Part shown: positions 19,353 through 29,743 of the stretch, in pieces
Numbering within the stretch: the stretch's first letter is position 1
Layout: the number at the start of each line of letters is the position of its first letter
Source: Trichomonas vaginalis G3
Lineage: Eukaryota > Parabasalia > Trichomonadida > Trichomonadidae
Direction of reading: 5' to 3'
Assembly (NCBI RefSeq): GCF_026262505.1
Contig: NC_067206.1
Location: forward strand, 7,530,879 to 7,594,878
DNA length: 64,000 bases
Made by a program: the position numbers and the translations under genes
Notes under the pieces: generated by a model
Seen by the model: only the letters and a program-made list of their open reading frames with translations
What the model was told of the DNA's origin: nothing
Databases searched by the model: none

Positions 19353-20897
19353 TTACAATCTATTCTTTGTGAGATTTTCGACAATCGATGATAATAATTT
19401 CTTGAATTGATCAATATCAACAATAACTGATTGATCTCTCAAGAAATCATGACACCAACCTTTGCCACACATTTCCGATCCGGAATGGCAGCTTCTTTCC
19501 CTCTCATCAGACACTTTTTCCCATCGACTTTGATTTTTTCGAAGAGTTTTCAATGAGAAATATTCTACACCGGCCATCGACGCCAGTTTAGAGTACCAGT
19601 CCCTGCAGGTGTATAAATACGGGAGAATTTCTATTACAGCGGTTTTCTGCTCCTTTGAGGAAGGATATTGCCACATTAAGTGAGTTAATCCACTACCATG
19701 CAATCCTATCAATAAAGAAACGGAGCAAGTGAACGAAACTTGCTGCATCTTGTTAAAATCTTGCAGATCTGTATTGAGAACTTCGCAGAAGGGACAAACT
19801 TCATGAATGGCTTTTGAAACTTCATCTGAATTAATTAATCTTCTTTTTTCTTCTTTTGTTCTTCGTTTTATCAACAAAACTTTCGGATGTTCGCGACTAG
19901 GCATACATCCGGTGCTATTGGCCTCTTTTAACATTAATTCTCGTAATCCTATTAATTCATTTCGCGGAATATCGTAATTTAGGAATAATTTCCTCTCGGA
20001 TTGGGATCCTCCTGTCTTGGGAACCCCAATTATCATTCTTTTATGACAATAAATATTAGAATTTTCATGAATAATATTCTGGCAAAGAGCATTTGCGTAA
20101 AAGAGTCCATATTTACCATCATTATCAAATGCATGAATAGTACAGTCACTTGAAATGTTCGTAGTATGCATAGCTCGGTAAATAGGAATAACAAAATCGA
20201 CAAGATTATGCCAGAGCATTCTGTGATTCAAATATCGACTGCAGAGTATAGCAGTCGAGTTTTCTACGTATGGTAATTCTGGTAAAAATTTGATTCGATT
20301 CGAATTAATAATAAATTCGTCTCTAGAATACGGAGATGGACGCGCGGATGGATTGACAAATGGAGAACTAAACTTAACATTATAAGGAAAAGAAAATACA
20401 ACTGTTAAATTTTCGCGACATGCGTTTTCAGCGACACACCATCTTTCATTGAATGATTTTCCAAAGCAAACAATGCTTGTATAGTTTGTAAATGGAAATT
20501 CATCCAGAGAAAATGTGCAATTAACAGTATTAGTGTATATATTGATTTTTTGCTGATAATTTTTTGTATAAATGCAAATTTTGTATACGCTACTGATTAA
20601 AATTGGCACCTTAAATGTTAATGAATGCATTGAGTACGTATCAATGAATTTATCAACTTTTGATGAAATCGAACAAATATTTGATTTCATGTCAATATAA
20701 ATGCCGGATTTTCTCTTATCTATGTCTAAGCCATTCGATTTTAACTCGAAATATAATAATGTTTTGTTACTTTTTGATAATAATTTTGCTTGAATGGGAT
20801 TTGATTGAAGATATGAAGAAAAAATGAATATTATAGAGTACATAGGCAATGTTATTGAGAGAGCTAGCAATATAATTCTAATGAAATTCCTTCTCAT
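19353..20897 (-). CDS. Type II membrane glycosyltransferase, GT61 family (EOGT/POMGNT2-like)
   Basis: 514 residues from the ATG at 20897 (MRRNFIRIILLALSI); the in-frame extension to 20999 would overlap the divergent Dpy-30 gene. One N-terminal signal anchor (about 6-30) precedes a lumenal domain. GT61 (DUF563) features are visible: LLIKRRTKEEKRRLIN in the middle and LIGLHGSGLTHLMW near residues 393-406, matching the HGxGLTxxxF/W motif of EOGT, POMGNT2 and plant xylosyl/arabinosyl transferases. Several NxS/T sequons and paired cysteines fit an ER/Golgi enzyme. The donor sugar and acceptor cannot be told from the sequence. It probably modifies secreted or surface glycoproteins. Confidence 0.82.
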   Translation of the reverse strand: MRRNFIRIILLALSITLPMYSIIFIFSSYLQSNPIQAKLLSKSNKTLLYFELKSNGLDIDKRKSGIYIDMKSNICSISSKVDKFIDTYSMHSLTFKVPILISSVYKICIYTKNYQQKINIYTNTVNCTFSLDEFPFTNYTSIVCFGKSFNERWCVAENACRENLTVVFSFPYNVKFSSPFVNPSARPSPYSRDEFIINSNRIKFLPELPYVENSTAILCSRYLNHRMLWHNLVDFVIPIYRAMHTTNISSDCTIHAFDNDGKYGLFYANALCQNIIHENSNIYCHKRMIIGVPKTGGSQSERKLFLNYDIPRNELIGLRELMLKEANSTGCMPSREHPKVLLIKRRTKEEKRRLINSDEVSKAIHEVCPFCEVLNTDLQDFNKMQQVSFTCSVSLLIGLHGSGLTHLMWQYPSSKEQKTAVIEILPYLYTCRDWYSKLASMAGVEYFSLKTLRKNQSRWEKVSDERERSCHSGSEMCGKGWCHDFLRDQSVIVDIDQFKKLLSSIVENLTKNRL

Positions 20898-20989
20898 CAA
20901 TTCATGCTTGTACTGACACTTTTTGGCAGATTTGACAATTGGAAGTTTACAAAATTCGATAATATTTTTTTTGTCAAAACGTACAAAAA
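20898..20989. promoter_or_regulatory. 92-bp shared divergent promoter (GT61 / Dpy-30)
   Basis: Two divergent starts are only 92 bp apart. The plus side has TTTGTCAAAACG 15-25 bases before the ATG. The minus side has AAAAAGTGTCAGTA upstream of the ATG at 20897. Both directions must fit their control within this gap. Confidence 0.5.
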
Positions 20990-21244
20990 ATGAGTGCAAG
21001 AGATAGTACTCCTAACTCAGAAAATATTTCTGCAGCTCCTCAAACAACAGAAGAGGCTCTTGAAGGCCGTATAGAACAGTCACTCCAAACAGACGAAGAA
21101 AAACTCAGAACGTATCTTGGAGATACGTTAATTCCGCTTCTTGCTTACGGTTTGGATGAACTTGAAAGAATTCGTCCACCGGATCCAGTGTTATTCCTTT
21201 CACATTTCTTATTACGTCATAATCCTCGCCGTTCTTATCAATAA
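20990..21244 (+). CDS. Dpy-30 domain protein
   Basis: An 84-residue protein. Residues about 41-79 (YLGDTLIPLLAYGLDELE, then RIRPPDPVLFLSHFLLRHNP) match the Dpy-30 motif, with the RPPxPxxFLxxxLL core intact. The N-terminal 40 residues are polar and disordered. Dpy-30 domains form X-type helical dimers. DPY30 itself is a core subunit of SET1/MLL histone H3K4 methyltransferase complexes, and related proteins sit in flagellar radial spokes, so either nucleus or flagellum is possible. It stops at TAA. Confidence 0.85.
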   Translation: MSARDSTPNSENISAAPQTTEEALEGRIEQSLQTDEEKLRTYLGDTLIPLLAYGLDELERIRPPDPVLFLSHFLLRHNPRRSYQ

Positions 21245-21517
21245 AATATATTGTTGTTTTTTTTTTAAATCCAAAACAAGACCATATTCTTCCTATGATA
21301 TACTCAATACAGCAGTAAGTCTAGTGTTATTTGTTAATAAAAACTCGCACTGAAAAAATGAATTTAGAAATCAAAAAATGAGAATATACATAATTCGGGC
21401 ATACATTAAATAAAGAGATAGGATATATCACTATTATATCATTGAATTTGAGCATACATGGTTTTTGTTTTTATTAAATGGATATTTTTATTAAACAATA
21501 CAGTTTTGAATGTGAAA

Positions 21518-22274
21518 TTAAAGTCCTTTTGGACCTATTGTTTCATTGGGCTTTCTACCCATATTATCTGTAATTTGAAGATCAGCATGAGCATCGACTA
21601 ACGCTTGAATTGCACCACGATTTTCGTTATAAAATGCAATATGCAATGGAGTTCTGCCAACAGAATCTCTTGCGTTAGGATCTGCATTTCTCTTCAAAAG
21701 AAGCTCGACAGCATTAGTTTGCTGATTTGTAACAGCCCAATGTAATGGAGTCGAGCCAGTATCATCTATCGCATTAATTTTGGCTCCATAATCTAAAAGA
21801 ATCTGTACTTTACTTGTATCACCACGAGAAGCAGCGAGATGTAGAGGAGTAAAATTAAAAAATAATGAATTTTTGCGGCATCTGTTGCATTAACTTTTGC
21901 CCCTTTCCCAAGTAAAATTAATAACGAATTATCATCTCCGTATTGTGCGGCGTAATGAAGAGGTGTTCTTTAAATTAATGAATAATTCTTTCAAAATATA
22001 AAGAATCATGTAAAAAAATGAAGAATTAAATCTGGTAAATTTACATCTGCTCCGCAATCAAGTAAATACTGTACACATTCACTTCTTTCTGATCCTGCTG
22101 CAACATGAAGCATCCCAACATGCCTGGATGCAACATTAAAGACGACCCATATAAAATTATGATGAATTGGAAAATATGCTCATTTGGATTAACATAGTCT
22201 GGTACTATGCTACTTAAAACGGCAATATCACCACGAGTACATGCCAAAAATGATCTTCGTACTTGATCTGCCAT
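21518..22274 (-). pseudogene. Small ankyrin-repeat gene interrupted by three short AT-rich insertions
   Basis: From ATG 22274 the minus strand codes MADQVRRSFLACTRGDIAVL, then ankyrin repeats appear in successive frames: GMLHVAAGSERSECVQYL, TPLHYAAQYGDDNSLLIL, TPLHLAASRGDTSKVQIL, TPLHWAVTNQQTNAVELL and TPLHIAFYNENRGAIQAL, ending GRKPNETIGPKGL and TAA at 21518. Three segments do not fit: about 22129-22178 (50 nt), 21970-22029 (60 nt, containing stops) and 21854-21870 (17 nt). Each lies in the hairpin loop before xxGxTPLH. None has GT...AG or the trichomonad GTAYGT / ACTAACACACAG signals. The rest of the frame is well preserved. It is either a decaying gene or one with unusual intervening sequences. 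Overall it resembles a gankyrin-sized stack of six or seven repeats. Confidence 0.65.
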
Positions 22275-23239
22275 TATTAAAAAACGGGAAAATTTTTGTC
22301 AATTTTTTTATTTTGGGCAACGAAGAATGAACTTTATTTGGCTTTTGTTTCTGGATATCGTTGACTAACAATCATTCATCGCTCAGACTTGAAGCGAGAC
22401 TATCGTATCCTTGAGCTATAAGCAAAAATCATAAGCTTCTTTGATAAAATTTTCTGAATTTTCAATCAACAACATCAAAGCATCAGTTCAATTAGAACAT
22501 TTGACACTTTTTGGATTTAATAATTCTAGATTAATAAATATTGGTGAGTTAATTGAGAGATCATGATATTATCTCATGGGAAATCACATAATTTGGACAT
22601 AGAATAAGAAGTTAATAACAAGTTAATATATATTGAGTTAAGAAAAAAGGAGAGATTCGGGAAGCATGAAATGTCGACCATGGTGGGTAAAAATTGAAAA
22701 GAATAATGAAAAATTGTTTTTGTTGTCTAAAGGTAATGAACTCTGTTTAACAGTTCATGAATATATATACTTCCTTCTGAAAATTCAAATCAATAATGGG
22801 ATTAAAAAAAATTTTATAATATTACATTTATTCAGGTACATTATAAAACATTAATCAACTTTTGAATATTCAAAAGTTTTCATAAAATATTTTCTGCAGC
22901 CATTTAATTTGAATGTACGAATTTTCAGAGCAATGGGTAGTTCTAATTTTTTTGCAGGAATTTAATTATTTTTCTGATATTATGTAATATTCCCTTTTGA
23001 TTGAATAAAATTTCAGAAGACGATCAAAACTTTAATATCGCTTATCTGATTGCACAATAAGTAAAATGAAATAATTAATATTTGAAAGGATTTGAATTTC
23101 AGTACCATTCAAATATTTGATCAATTTATATTACGTACAGTTTATACGATATCATAACATTTAGTTGATTTATATGAAATTACACACAAAAGTTCTTCAA
23201 ATCACTCAAAATAATTTTCAATTGTTATCAACTTCGGTT
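22275..23239. other. Spacer without supported gene
   Basis: About 965 bp between divergent genes. A 62-codon frame at 22666-22854 has no family signal. Nothing else is recognised. Confidence 0.45.
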
Positions 23240-23249
23240 TCAATTTTTG
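23240..23249 (+). promoter_or_regulatory. Inr-like promoter of the kinase gene
   Basis: TCAATTTTTG ends 3 bases before the ATG at 23253, so the broken kinase gene kept a typical start. Confidence 0.45.
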
Positions 23250-23252
23250 AAT

Positions 23253-24786
23253 ATGCTTCAACGTAATCAAAAAAATATAGGCATGGCCCAAGCTTTACTC
23301 AACTTTAAACTTGAAGATACTATCCGTCATTATAAAGTACTGCAAGTAATAGGCAGCGGAGGGTTTGCTATCATTGTGCAGGCATATGACACAAAGCACA
23401 AGAGAGAAGTTGCAATTAAAATCATTTCAAGATCTGCAGCTGCAAAAAACGATTATCTATTGTATTTAGAACAAGAACTTAGGCTATGTACGCGCTTTAA
23501 TCATCCAAATATTGTTAAGGGAGGCTTCCGACCAGAAAGCCCTCTCAATTTTTTGTGATGTTTACACCAAAAGTGAGATTCGTTAAGCGTTTTTCTCGTT
23601 GAATATTGAGTTTCCCGGATTTTAAGTTATTCATAAAGCTTCTCTATATTATACCCTATCTACTGATATGATTATTTTTGAAAAATCTCTTAAATCGACC
23701 TGCACTGAATTTTTTAGGGAAAATTCGAAATTTTATAGACGTTTTCTGTAACTTTTTTTTACGGAATAAAATCCGAAAAATAATTTTTTGAAGAATCATT
23801 TGGGTAGAATACTTATCGAAAATTATATTTATTATAATTTTGGTCGATAAAAATAAGCGGATTCAAAACTGGCAAAAACCCTTTCAGCAATTTGTGGACG
23901 ATTCCGAACCCCCTCATTTTTGAAATTTAATAAGAAAAATAGAATCTTTATTAAATATAGATTTTAAAAAACTTGGTTATAAATTACGAAATTTTCTCAC
24001 TTGGGCTAAAAAGTGACAATTTGGTCGGAAGCCACCCTTAAGGTTTATGAGATTTTATATGAGCCTGACACAATTATGATTGTTATGGAATACATACCTA
24101 AGGGGGACTTACACTTCATTGCAAATAATTCTTTTCATATATCTTGCAAATTAAAAATACAAATTGCAGAAGGAATACTTAATGGGCTTAACTATCTCCA
24201 TAGTAGAGGTATTTGCCATAGAGATATAAAGCTTGATAATATATTACTTGATGAAAACTATAATTCAAAAATTATTGATTTCGGATTGTCCTGTGAAAAC
24301 CCAAACCACCTTGTAACAATATGTGGTACTGAAAACTATATGGCTCCAGAGATTTTGATAAACTCTGAATCATATAATGGAAAAAAGGCCGACATTTGGT
24401 CATTTGGAGTACTGTTATACGCATTAATGAATGGATGATATCCTTGGAATGAAGATTGCTGTAATCCAAAATACTTCAGGAGAATTCTTGATGGATCGAT
24501 CCAAATTAATATTCCTCAAGAAGGGATAATTGGAATGATTCTGAAAAATTCTCTTGTTATTGATCCAAATGAGAGATTCTCCAGTGAACAATTGCTAGAT
24601 ATGATTCATTCATATACTATCAAAAATCAATTTAATACTGGGATCTCTAAGATGAAGAAATGGAAGAGAGGATCCATTCCTAAGTTATCTATTAAATCCA
24701 GATGCGCTACTCCTACAGAGCCTCATTTAACTCCTAGGGCTGTTAAAAATCTCCGAATTCTTTCATTATGGAGAAAAAGTATATAG
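23253..24786 (+). pseudogene. Ser/Thr protein kinase gene (CAMK/SNF1-like) split by a MITE and by an in-frame TGA
   Basis: The N-lobe (23253-23518) has the glycine loop IGSGGFAIIVQAYD, VAIKII with the catalytic lysine, and the alpha-C glutamate in YLEQELRLC, up to FNHPNIVK. After a 519-bp insertion the frame resumes KVYEILYEPDTIMIVMEYI, with HRDIKLDNILLDEN (catalytic loop), DFGLS, the GTENYMAPEI P+1 region and DIWSFGVLLYALMNG. A TGA (24436-24438) then interrupts before YPWNED, and the frame continues to FSSEQLLDM, the end of the kinase fold, and a basic tail to 24786. All catalytic residues survive, so inactivation looks recent. As it stands only a truncated N-lobe could be made. Confidence 0.88.
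23519..24037. mobile_element. 519-bp non-autonomous DNA transposon (MITE) with TTAA target duplication, piggyBac-like
   Basis: The ends are inverted repeats: GGGAGGCTTCCGACCA at 23519-23534 and the complement of GGGTGGCTTCCGACCA at 24022-24037 (15 of 16 match). TTAA flanks both sides (23515-23518 and 24038-24041), a target duplication that is the mark of piggyBac-type elements. Taking the element plus one TTAA away leaves an uninterrupted kinase reading frame (IVK-VYEI), which confirms the boundaries. There is no transposase frame inside, so it needs a partner elsewhere. The right end carries AAAAAGTGACAATTT, a motif also seen at host promoters here. Confidence 0.88.
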
Positions 24787-26164
24787 AGATTTGTCTGTAA
24801 AATATTATATTATTTGAGTTTTGACAATTTTTTTTATTTGAATTCTCTAAAAATGGAAGATTTTTTACGAATCCTCGGTTTTTAATAACAATTGAATATG
24901 ACAATGATTTATTTGATGTTATTTGTAGAAATGCAACGAGAATTAAGCTAAATTGTTAATTAGATAGTTTTGAAATTGGATTTCATCATAAAACATGTGT
25001 GCTGTCTTGAACAAAAGTATGAAAAGTATTAATGCATATTCAGGTTCGTAAATCATCTATTAATTGGTGCTGATTACATAATTTGAATTCATATAATTTC
25101 ATTTGAGATTCAGGTATATCTTGGAACAAAGTTAAAAATACAGAATAGGTAAATTATACACATAAAAGTAGTCATCATAGGAAATACTAACTGCATTCAT
25201 GAATATTTTGGAATAACAACCAAGAACGAGGGTATGTTATATTCATCCATACAAAACTCAGTTATAAATCATTGGATGTACTTTCAAAATGAGTAGGTGA
25301 CAAAAGTGCATACTCTTAAACAACCGTCGGATTTCCGGGTGAAATCGTGACACACTTTCGTCTTTCGTAGGCAGTGGTGGTTGTTACAAAAGGTAACTTC
25401 GAATGTAGCGTGAAATCTGCAAAAAAAAATTCTGAAATTTGAATGGAGAACACAAAAATTGAATAGTTTACGTCAATAAAAAGGAGAAAAATGAAGCCAA
25501 TGTATCTCGAACCTAGGACTTAGATCAGCAATCCCACTGTTTATCCCATTAGACTATATGCATCTCTCACCTCAGTGAATGAGATCAACTATATGATAAC
25601 TTTTTCCCCATTATATTCTTGTGGAAAAGTGACAAATAGCAACTTTGACCCTCTCTCCTTTCAAAATGCCAAAATAATTTTAAATTTTTTGAAAGAACAA
25701 AATCATCCAAAATAAATCTGTTAGCTAGTTAAAATAGGACTCTTAACATACAATGTACTAAAAATAAGCTCAAAACGAATCATTATTGATAAAATGAGTT
25801 GAGAAAGTAATGAAAATGCCTAGTTATTACTATATATTTGTATACTAGATCATCGAAACCGGGATAATTAGATATGATTCGATCACCCCTTACAATTGAT
25901 TATTTTATTTTATCAACTTTTCTGAAAAATATTGAAAAGTCAATCATCCTAGTCCAGATCATCTCATACCCAAAAAATATGTGTCAACATATGATGCTGA
26001 TGCTGTTCCTTCTATTTCCAATACTGCCCCATTGAATAATTTTTTTTTCAATGCTTGTTCGGTCATTTCTCAAGGTCGTAATAGTTAACGATTTTATATT
26101 TTTGTTATATTATTCTCATCTTCGATAGATATAGCAAACAATTGTATCTTAAATTATCCATTGC
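24787..26164. other. Gene desert, part 1
   Basis: No supported protein gene. It holds the tRNA-like relic at 25493-25561. Composition is A/T-rich with many stops in all frames. Confidence 0.5.
25493..25561 (-). tRNA. tRNA-like sequence, probably a decayed tRNA or tRNA-derived repeat
   Basis: On the minus strand TAGTCTAATGG is a perfect A box, GGTTCGAGATA resembles a B box, and a T run follows the 3' end. A possible anticodon arm TGGGA-TTGCTGA-TCTAA would give anticodon GCT, but it has a mismatch. The T stem and acceptor stem do not pair, so it is unlikely to be a working tRNA. Confidence 0.3.
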
Positions 26165-26186
26165 AAAAGAGGTAGGGCAACGATAG
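26165..26186 (+). repeat. 22-bp repeat, left copy of an inverted pair
   Basis: AAAAGAGGTAGGGCAACG plus four bases (GATAG end) is the exact reverse complement of 29549-29570, 3.4 kb away. Flanking bases differ and no target duplication is seen. The complement strand codes LSLPYLFC, as does the right copy, so the pair may be relics of one dispersed gene rather than transposon ends. Confidence 0.6.
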
Positions 26187-29100
26187 AAAATTTTTGGAAA
26201 AAAAGTTCGGAGATCTTAAACGTATCATATTCCCTGCATGGTTTGGTATCTTCCGCCATGCGTTGTGCCAAACATATTGACACTTTCCAATAATTAATTT
26301 ATGGTATGAGTCACAGAGTTAGATTATAAAAAGAAAGTAAATAATTGCAATTAGAAATCATATATGTCGGAAATCAAATGTTGATGAGTAGAAACCTTTT
26401 ACTCATCATAAAAGAGATAAATCACTAAAGATTTGTATACATTAAAATTTGATATTTGGTGCTCGAAAACTGTCTGATGGGACTCCTCCAAAATGAACCA
26501 ATCTATCGCTGAGGACCAAATTAGATGATGTGGATGGTGTATTCTCTAATTCTAACTTAGGAAGAATGGGAACAAAACGAATGACGACAACAACATGTCA
26601 AACATAGATTAAATATCTATGAATCAATAAAGTATACGTGCATTGAAGGTGATAACAATCACTTGAGGCTTATAACTCTTTGACTAAATTATGCAATAAT
26701 TAAATATAATCATTTTTATATTTTTATACTGATAGTAATTAATATACTATCCTGCTTAATAAATGGTATGATCAAATTTGTTTGAAAATTTAATTATGTA
26801 TATGAAACTATGTCTTCTATATAAAAATCAAAATTTTCGGACGAACCTAGATTGAAGCTTTATGAAAATCTATCATTTTTGTTAATTGAGTTAATATGAA
26901 TCTTTTACATATGTATATATAGCATTGATAGCTTATATAATCATGGTTTATTCCATATTAACATATTTTTTCAGTTAAATTTGTTAATAATATCATGTAA
27001 CAAATTAATTCAAGATTAGAATGTCTACAAAATGCTAACAAATAAGAACAAAATACGATTTCTCGACTTAAATTTTAATATGGAGTAGTTTTTCGTTTAA
27101 ATCTAATTAAAAATGAAAAAAACTTATCTTGTACTATTTTCATTCAAAGATTTTAATAATGTAAATCATGCATTTTCATAATTCAGTACAGTTCTTTTTA
27201 GAATTAAAGTTGATGAGGATGATATTTGTGATTTAAAATAATTTGTTAATGTTCACCTTTTATTCATCACCTTGTGGTATGCCCTAAAGCAATAGCATTA
27301 TCAATTCTGCTGAATTGATCAACTCAAAATTCCAAAAAAAATTCAAAATTTCAAAAATGAAATTAAACAATTTGAATTTTCACATGAAAAAATCAATTTC
27401 GAAAAAAATTTGGAAAATCAAAGTATTTGATAATTAGTCAAATAATCAATTTACATCGTTTTTACTCATAAAAAACAACTAATTTTTGATTTTGATATCA
27501 TATTTGATAAATACTCATTCCAGAGTTGACGTAATGTATTAATTATTGTTAGAGATATTGCTTTCGCAGCAAAATTCTTATTTCATGAAAGAAAAAAAAA
27601 ATGATTTTATTCCAACAAAAACAAGTAAACAGATGAATGGAAACGTACTATATTTTCATAAATGTAGTAATCAGCGTGTCAGCTTTTGTTTATCATGTTC
27701 GAGTCAAAATGTATTAACTTGTAATAAGAAATATTCGAAGATTATATGAAGTATTGAGCATTCTTTGTAGAAATATTTGTAATTCATTACTAACATATAT
27801 AATAAAGTTGTTTTTTTTTCCTTATTGCAATAATTTTGTCTGATTTTAATAACTTTTCATGTATACGAGTTGTGTGAATATGCATCATAATATGCGTAAA
27901 TATACTTATTTGCGACGAATAATGTGGTTGCATAATGGAGGTGCTAAATTTTGATTTTTAATATGGGGCTTTGGTATGTATAATCATGTTCTTATCTCAA
28001 CGTAGGAGTATTGGTGCAATATGATTAAAATTTACGAGGTTGATCTTAAATTGAATAATTCTGGAGTATAAATCACAATGCAGCTAATTCTATGTTAAAG
28101 ATAGATACAGATTGTAGTAATCAATTAGGGAGTACAAATTCATTCTTTCATTTCTGTCGTATTGAGCAGAAAGGAAGAGATCATAACCCTAGGAAAAAAA
28201 GCCCAAATTTGTCACTTTTCATAGTACGTTAAACTCAATTCGCTCGGCGAATGCCGAGCACACGTACTCATCATTCAACATAATATTCTCATTCTTTGGT
28301 TATTATAGTGCCAGACAACACAAGATTTCAAAGAATTACTTGAGTTTTCAATTAATCTTAATCCGATTTTAGATTTATCGAGAACTCCATCATCACAATC
28401 ACATACTTCAGTGCGGTAACTACAATTATCCATATACAGAAGGAAGTTCTTTTCGAACAACTCATTTGGAGTCTGTTTTGGAAAGAACTTCTTTCTGTCC
28501 GACTTAATTTCATAGTTCCTGATCAACCAAAAGACAGAAACCACACACTATCTACTTAGGAAAGGAGTTCTTTCTAAATCTTCCTTAAATTGAGATTTTA
28601 CGAGAGATAACCCTTCTATTGCACTTAAAAATGAACATTTTGATATCTTTAGTATCACACATGGTCATATATAGTATTTCATCTACATGAATACATTCAT
28701 CTTTCGAAGTCTCTCATTAAATGGGAGGCTTCGAAAGATGAATCGTTTTATTCATACAACTTTAAATCTCGAACACATTTAGAGAGTGAGTATATCATTT
28801 TATTCTTGTTTTGAGTTTATTCTGATTCAAAATTGCAGTGAAAACAGAAGTTCACACATCATATCTGAATGTGAGCTCATCTATACTTATACGATCTCAA
28901 TACCTCCACTCTAAGCATAAGAGGTGAAGTTATATAAAAATTATCAGATGCGTTGAAGTCTCAAAAGTATTGCCTGAATGCTTGTTTCATATTTGTCCAA
29001 GTAGTTTCAATGAATAAATGTATTGTTTTTTATAATTTCGATTTATTTTTAGAAAATATTCAATATAAACCTTTATTGTGTTATTTACATCTCATAAATT

Positions 29101-29548
29101 CTCTGTCTAAATCATATAAAAGCGCGTTTTACCCCTATGAATCAAGAAATTCATTCAATATTCATGGTATATTTATTAAATTTATACGATTTACTAATAA
29201 TCAATATTACATCCTCATAAATAGCAATATATTTTGGTAATCTATGATAATCATATACAATATTTGAAATCAAATTTTCATTAGTTTAGGTTCCTTGTTA
29301 ATAGTAAACCATTATATTTATTACTAATAATAAAATCTATGTGTCGTATTGAAATTCAATAAAATTACTTATTCGGTCCAAAAAAACAAATTAGATAAAA
29401 TTTTTCTTTTTTTATGTAATTTTTGTTTTTCATTTTTCTCAAGATCCTAAGTTATGTTCTAACTTTTGACATCATATCCTATCATGCTAGGCTATATATT
29501 ATAGCATATCCAAAAGGCAAGGAAATCTATCAGAGAAGCCTTTTTGAC
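26187..29548. other. Gene desert, part 2
   Basis: Short frames occur at 27546-27749 (+), 28275-28544 (-, 89 codons with CDCDDG) and 28953-29240 (+), plus a start-less 50-codon frame near 26442-26600 (-) ending FGGVPSDSFRAPNIKF. None shows a recognisable family or a convincing start. GAAGTTCTTT and its complement AAAGAACTTC lie 30 bases apart at about 28443-28491. A 49-nt hairpin is listed separately. The region looks like decayed sequence. Confidence 0.45.
28695..28743. repeat. 49-nt near-perfect hairpin
   Basis: ATTCATCTTTCGAAG (28695-28709) pairs exactly with 28729-28743. One T-G wobble and a further 7 pairs (CTCTCAT with ATGGGAG) follow, leaving a TAA loop. This gives about 23 paired bases with no bulge. 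It lies far from any gene. It could be a fold-back repeat, a cruciform or a small-RNA precursor. Confidence 0.8.
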
Positions 29549-29570
29549 CTATCGTTGCCCTACCTCTTTT
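29549..29570 (-). repeat. 22-bp repeat, right copy of the inverted pair
   Basis: Exact reverse complement of 26165-26186. On the plus strand it lies in an open frame reading FDLSLPYLFCARDCKHLIEI (about 29510-29626), which may be a fragment of a repeated gene. Confidence 0.6.
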
Positions 29571-29743
29571 GTGCTCGAGATTGCAAACATCTTATTGAAA
29601 TTTTGAATGGCTATCAAAATTATTAAATTGATAGAACATACGGTCATCACATCAATTAACTTTGTTCGAAAATTGATACTGATTATATATCCTTAAATTA
29701 TTTTATCAGCCAGATTTACATTTAATTTTCCAGTAACTTTCAA

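Noticed and set aside
28443-28491. GAAGTTCTTT / AAAGAACTTC inverted pair as a regulatory hairpin.
   Set aside because: Only 10 bp with a 30-base loop in A/T-rich DNA and no gene nearby; too weak to claim.
26165-29570. A 3.4-kb DNA transposon bounded by 22-bp inverted repeats.
   Set aside because: No target duplication, no transposase frame inside, and the repeat is coding-like in both copies.
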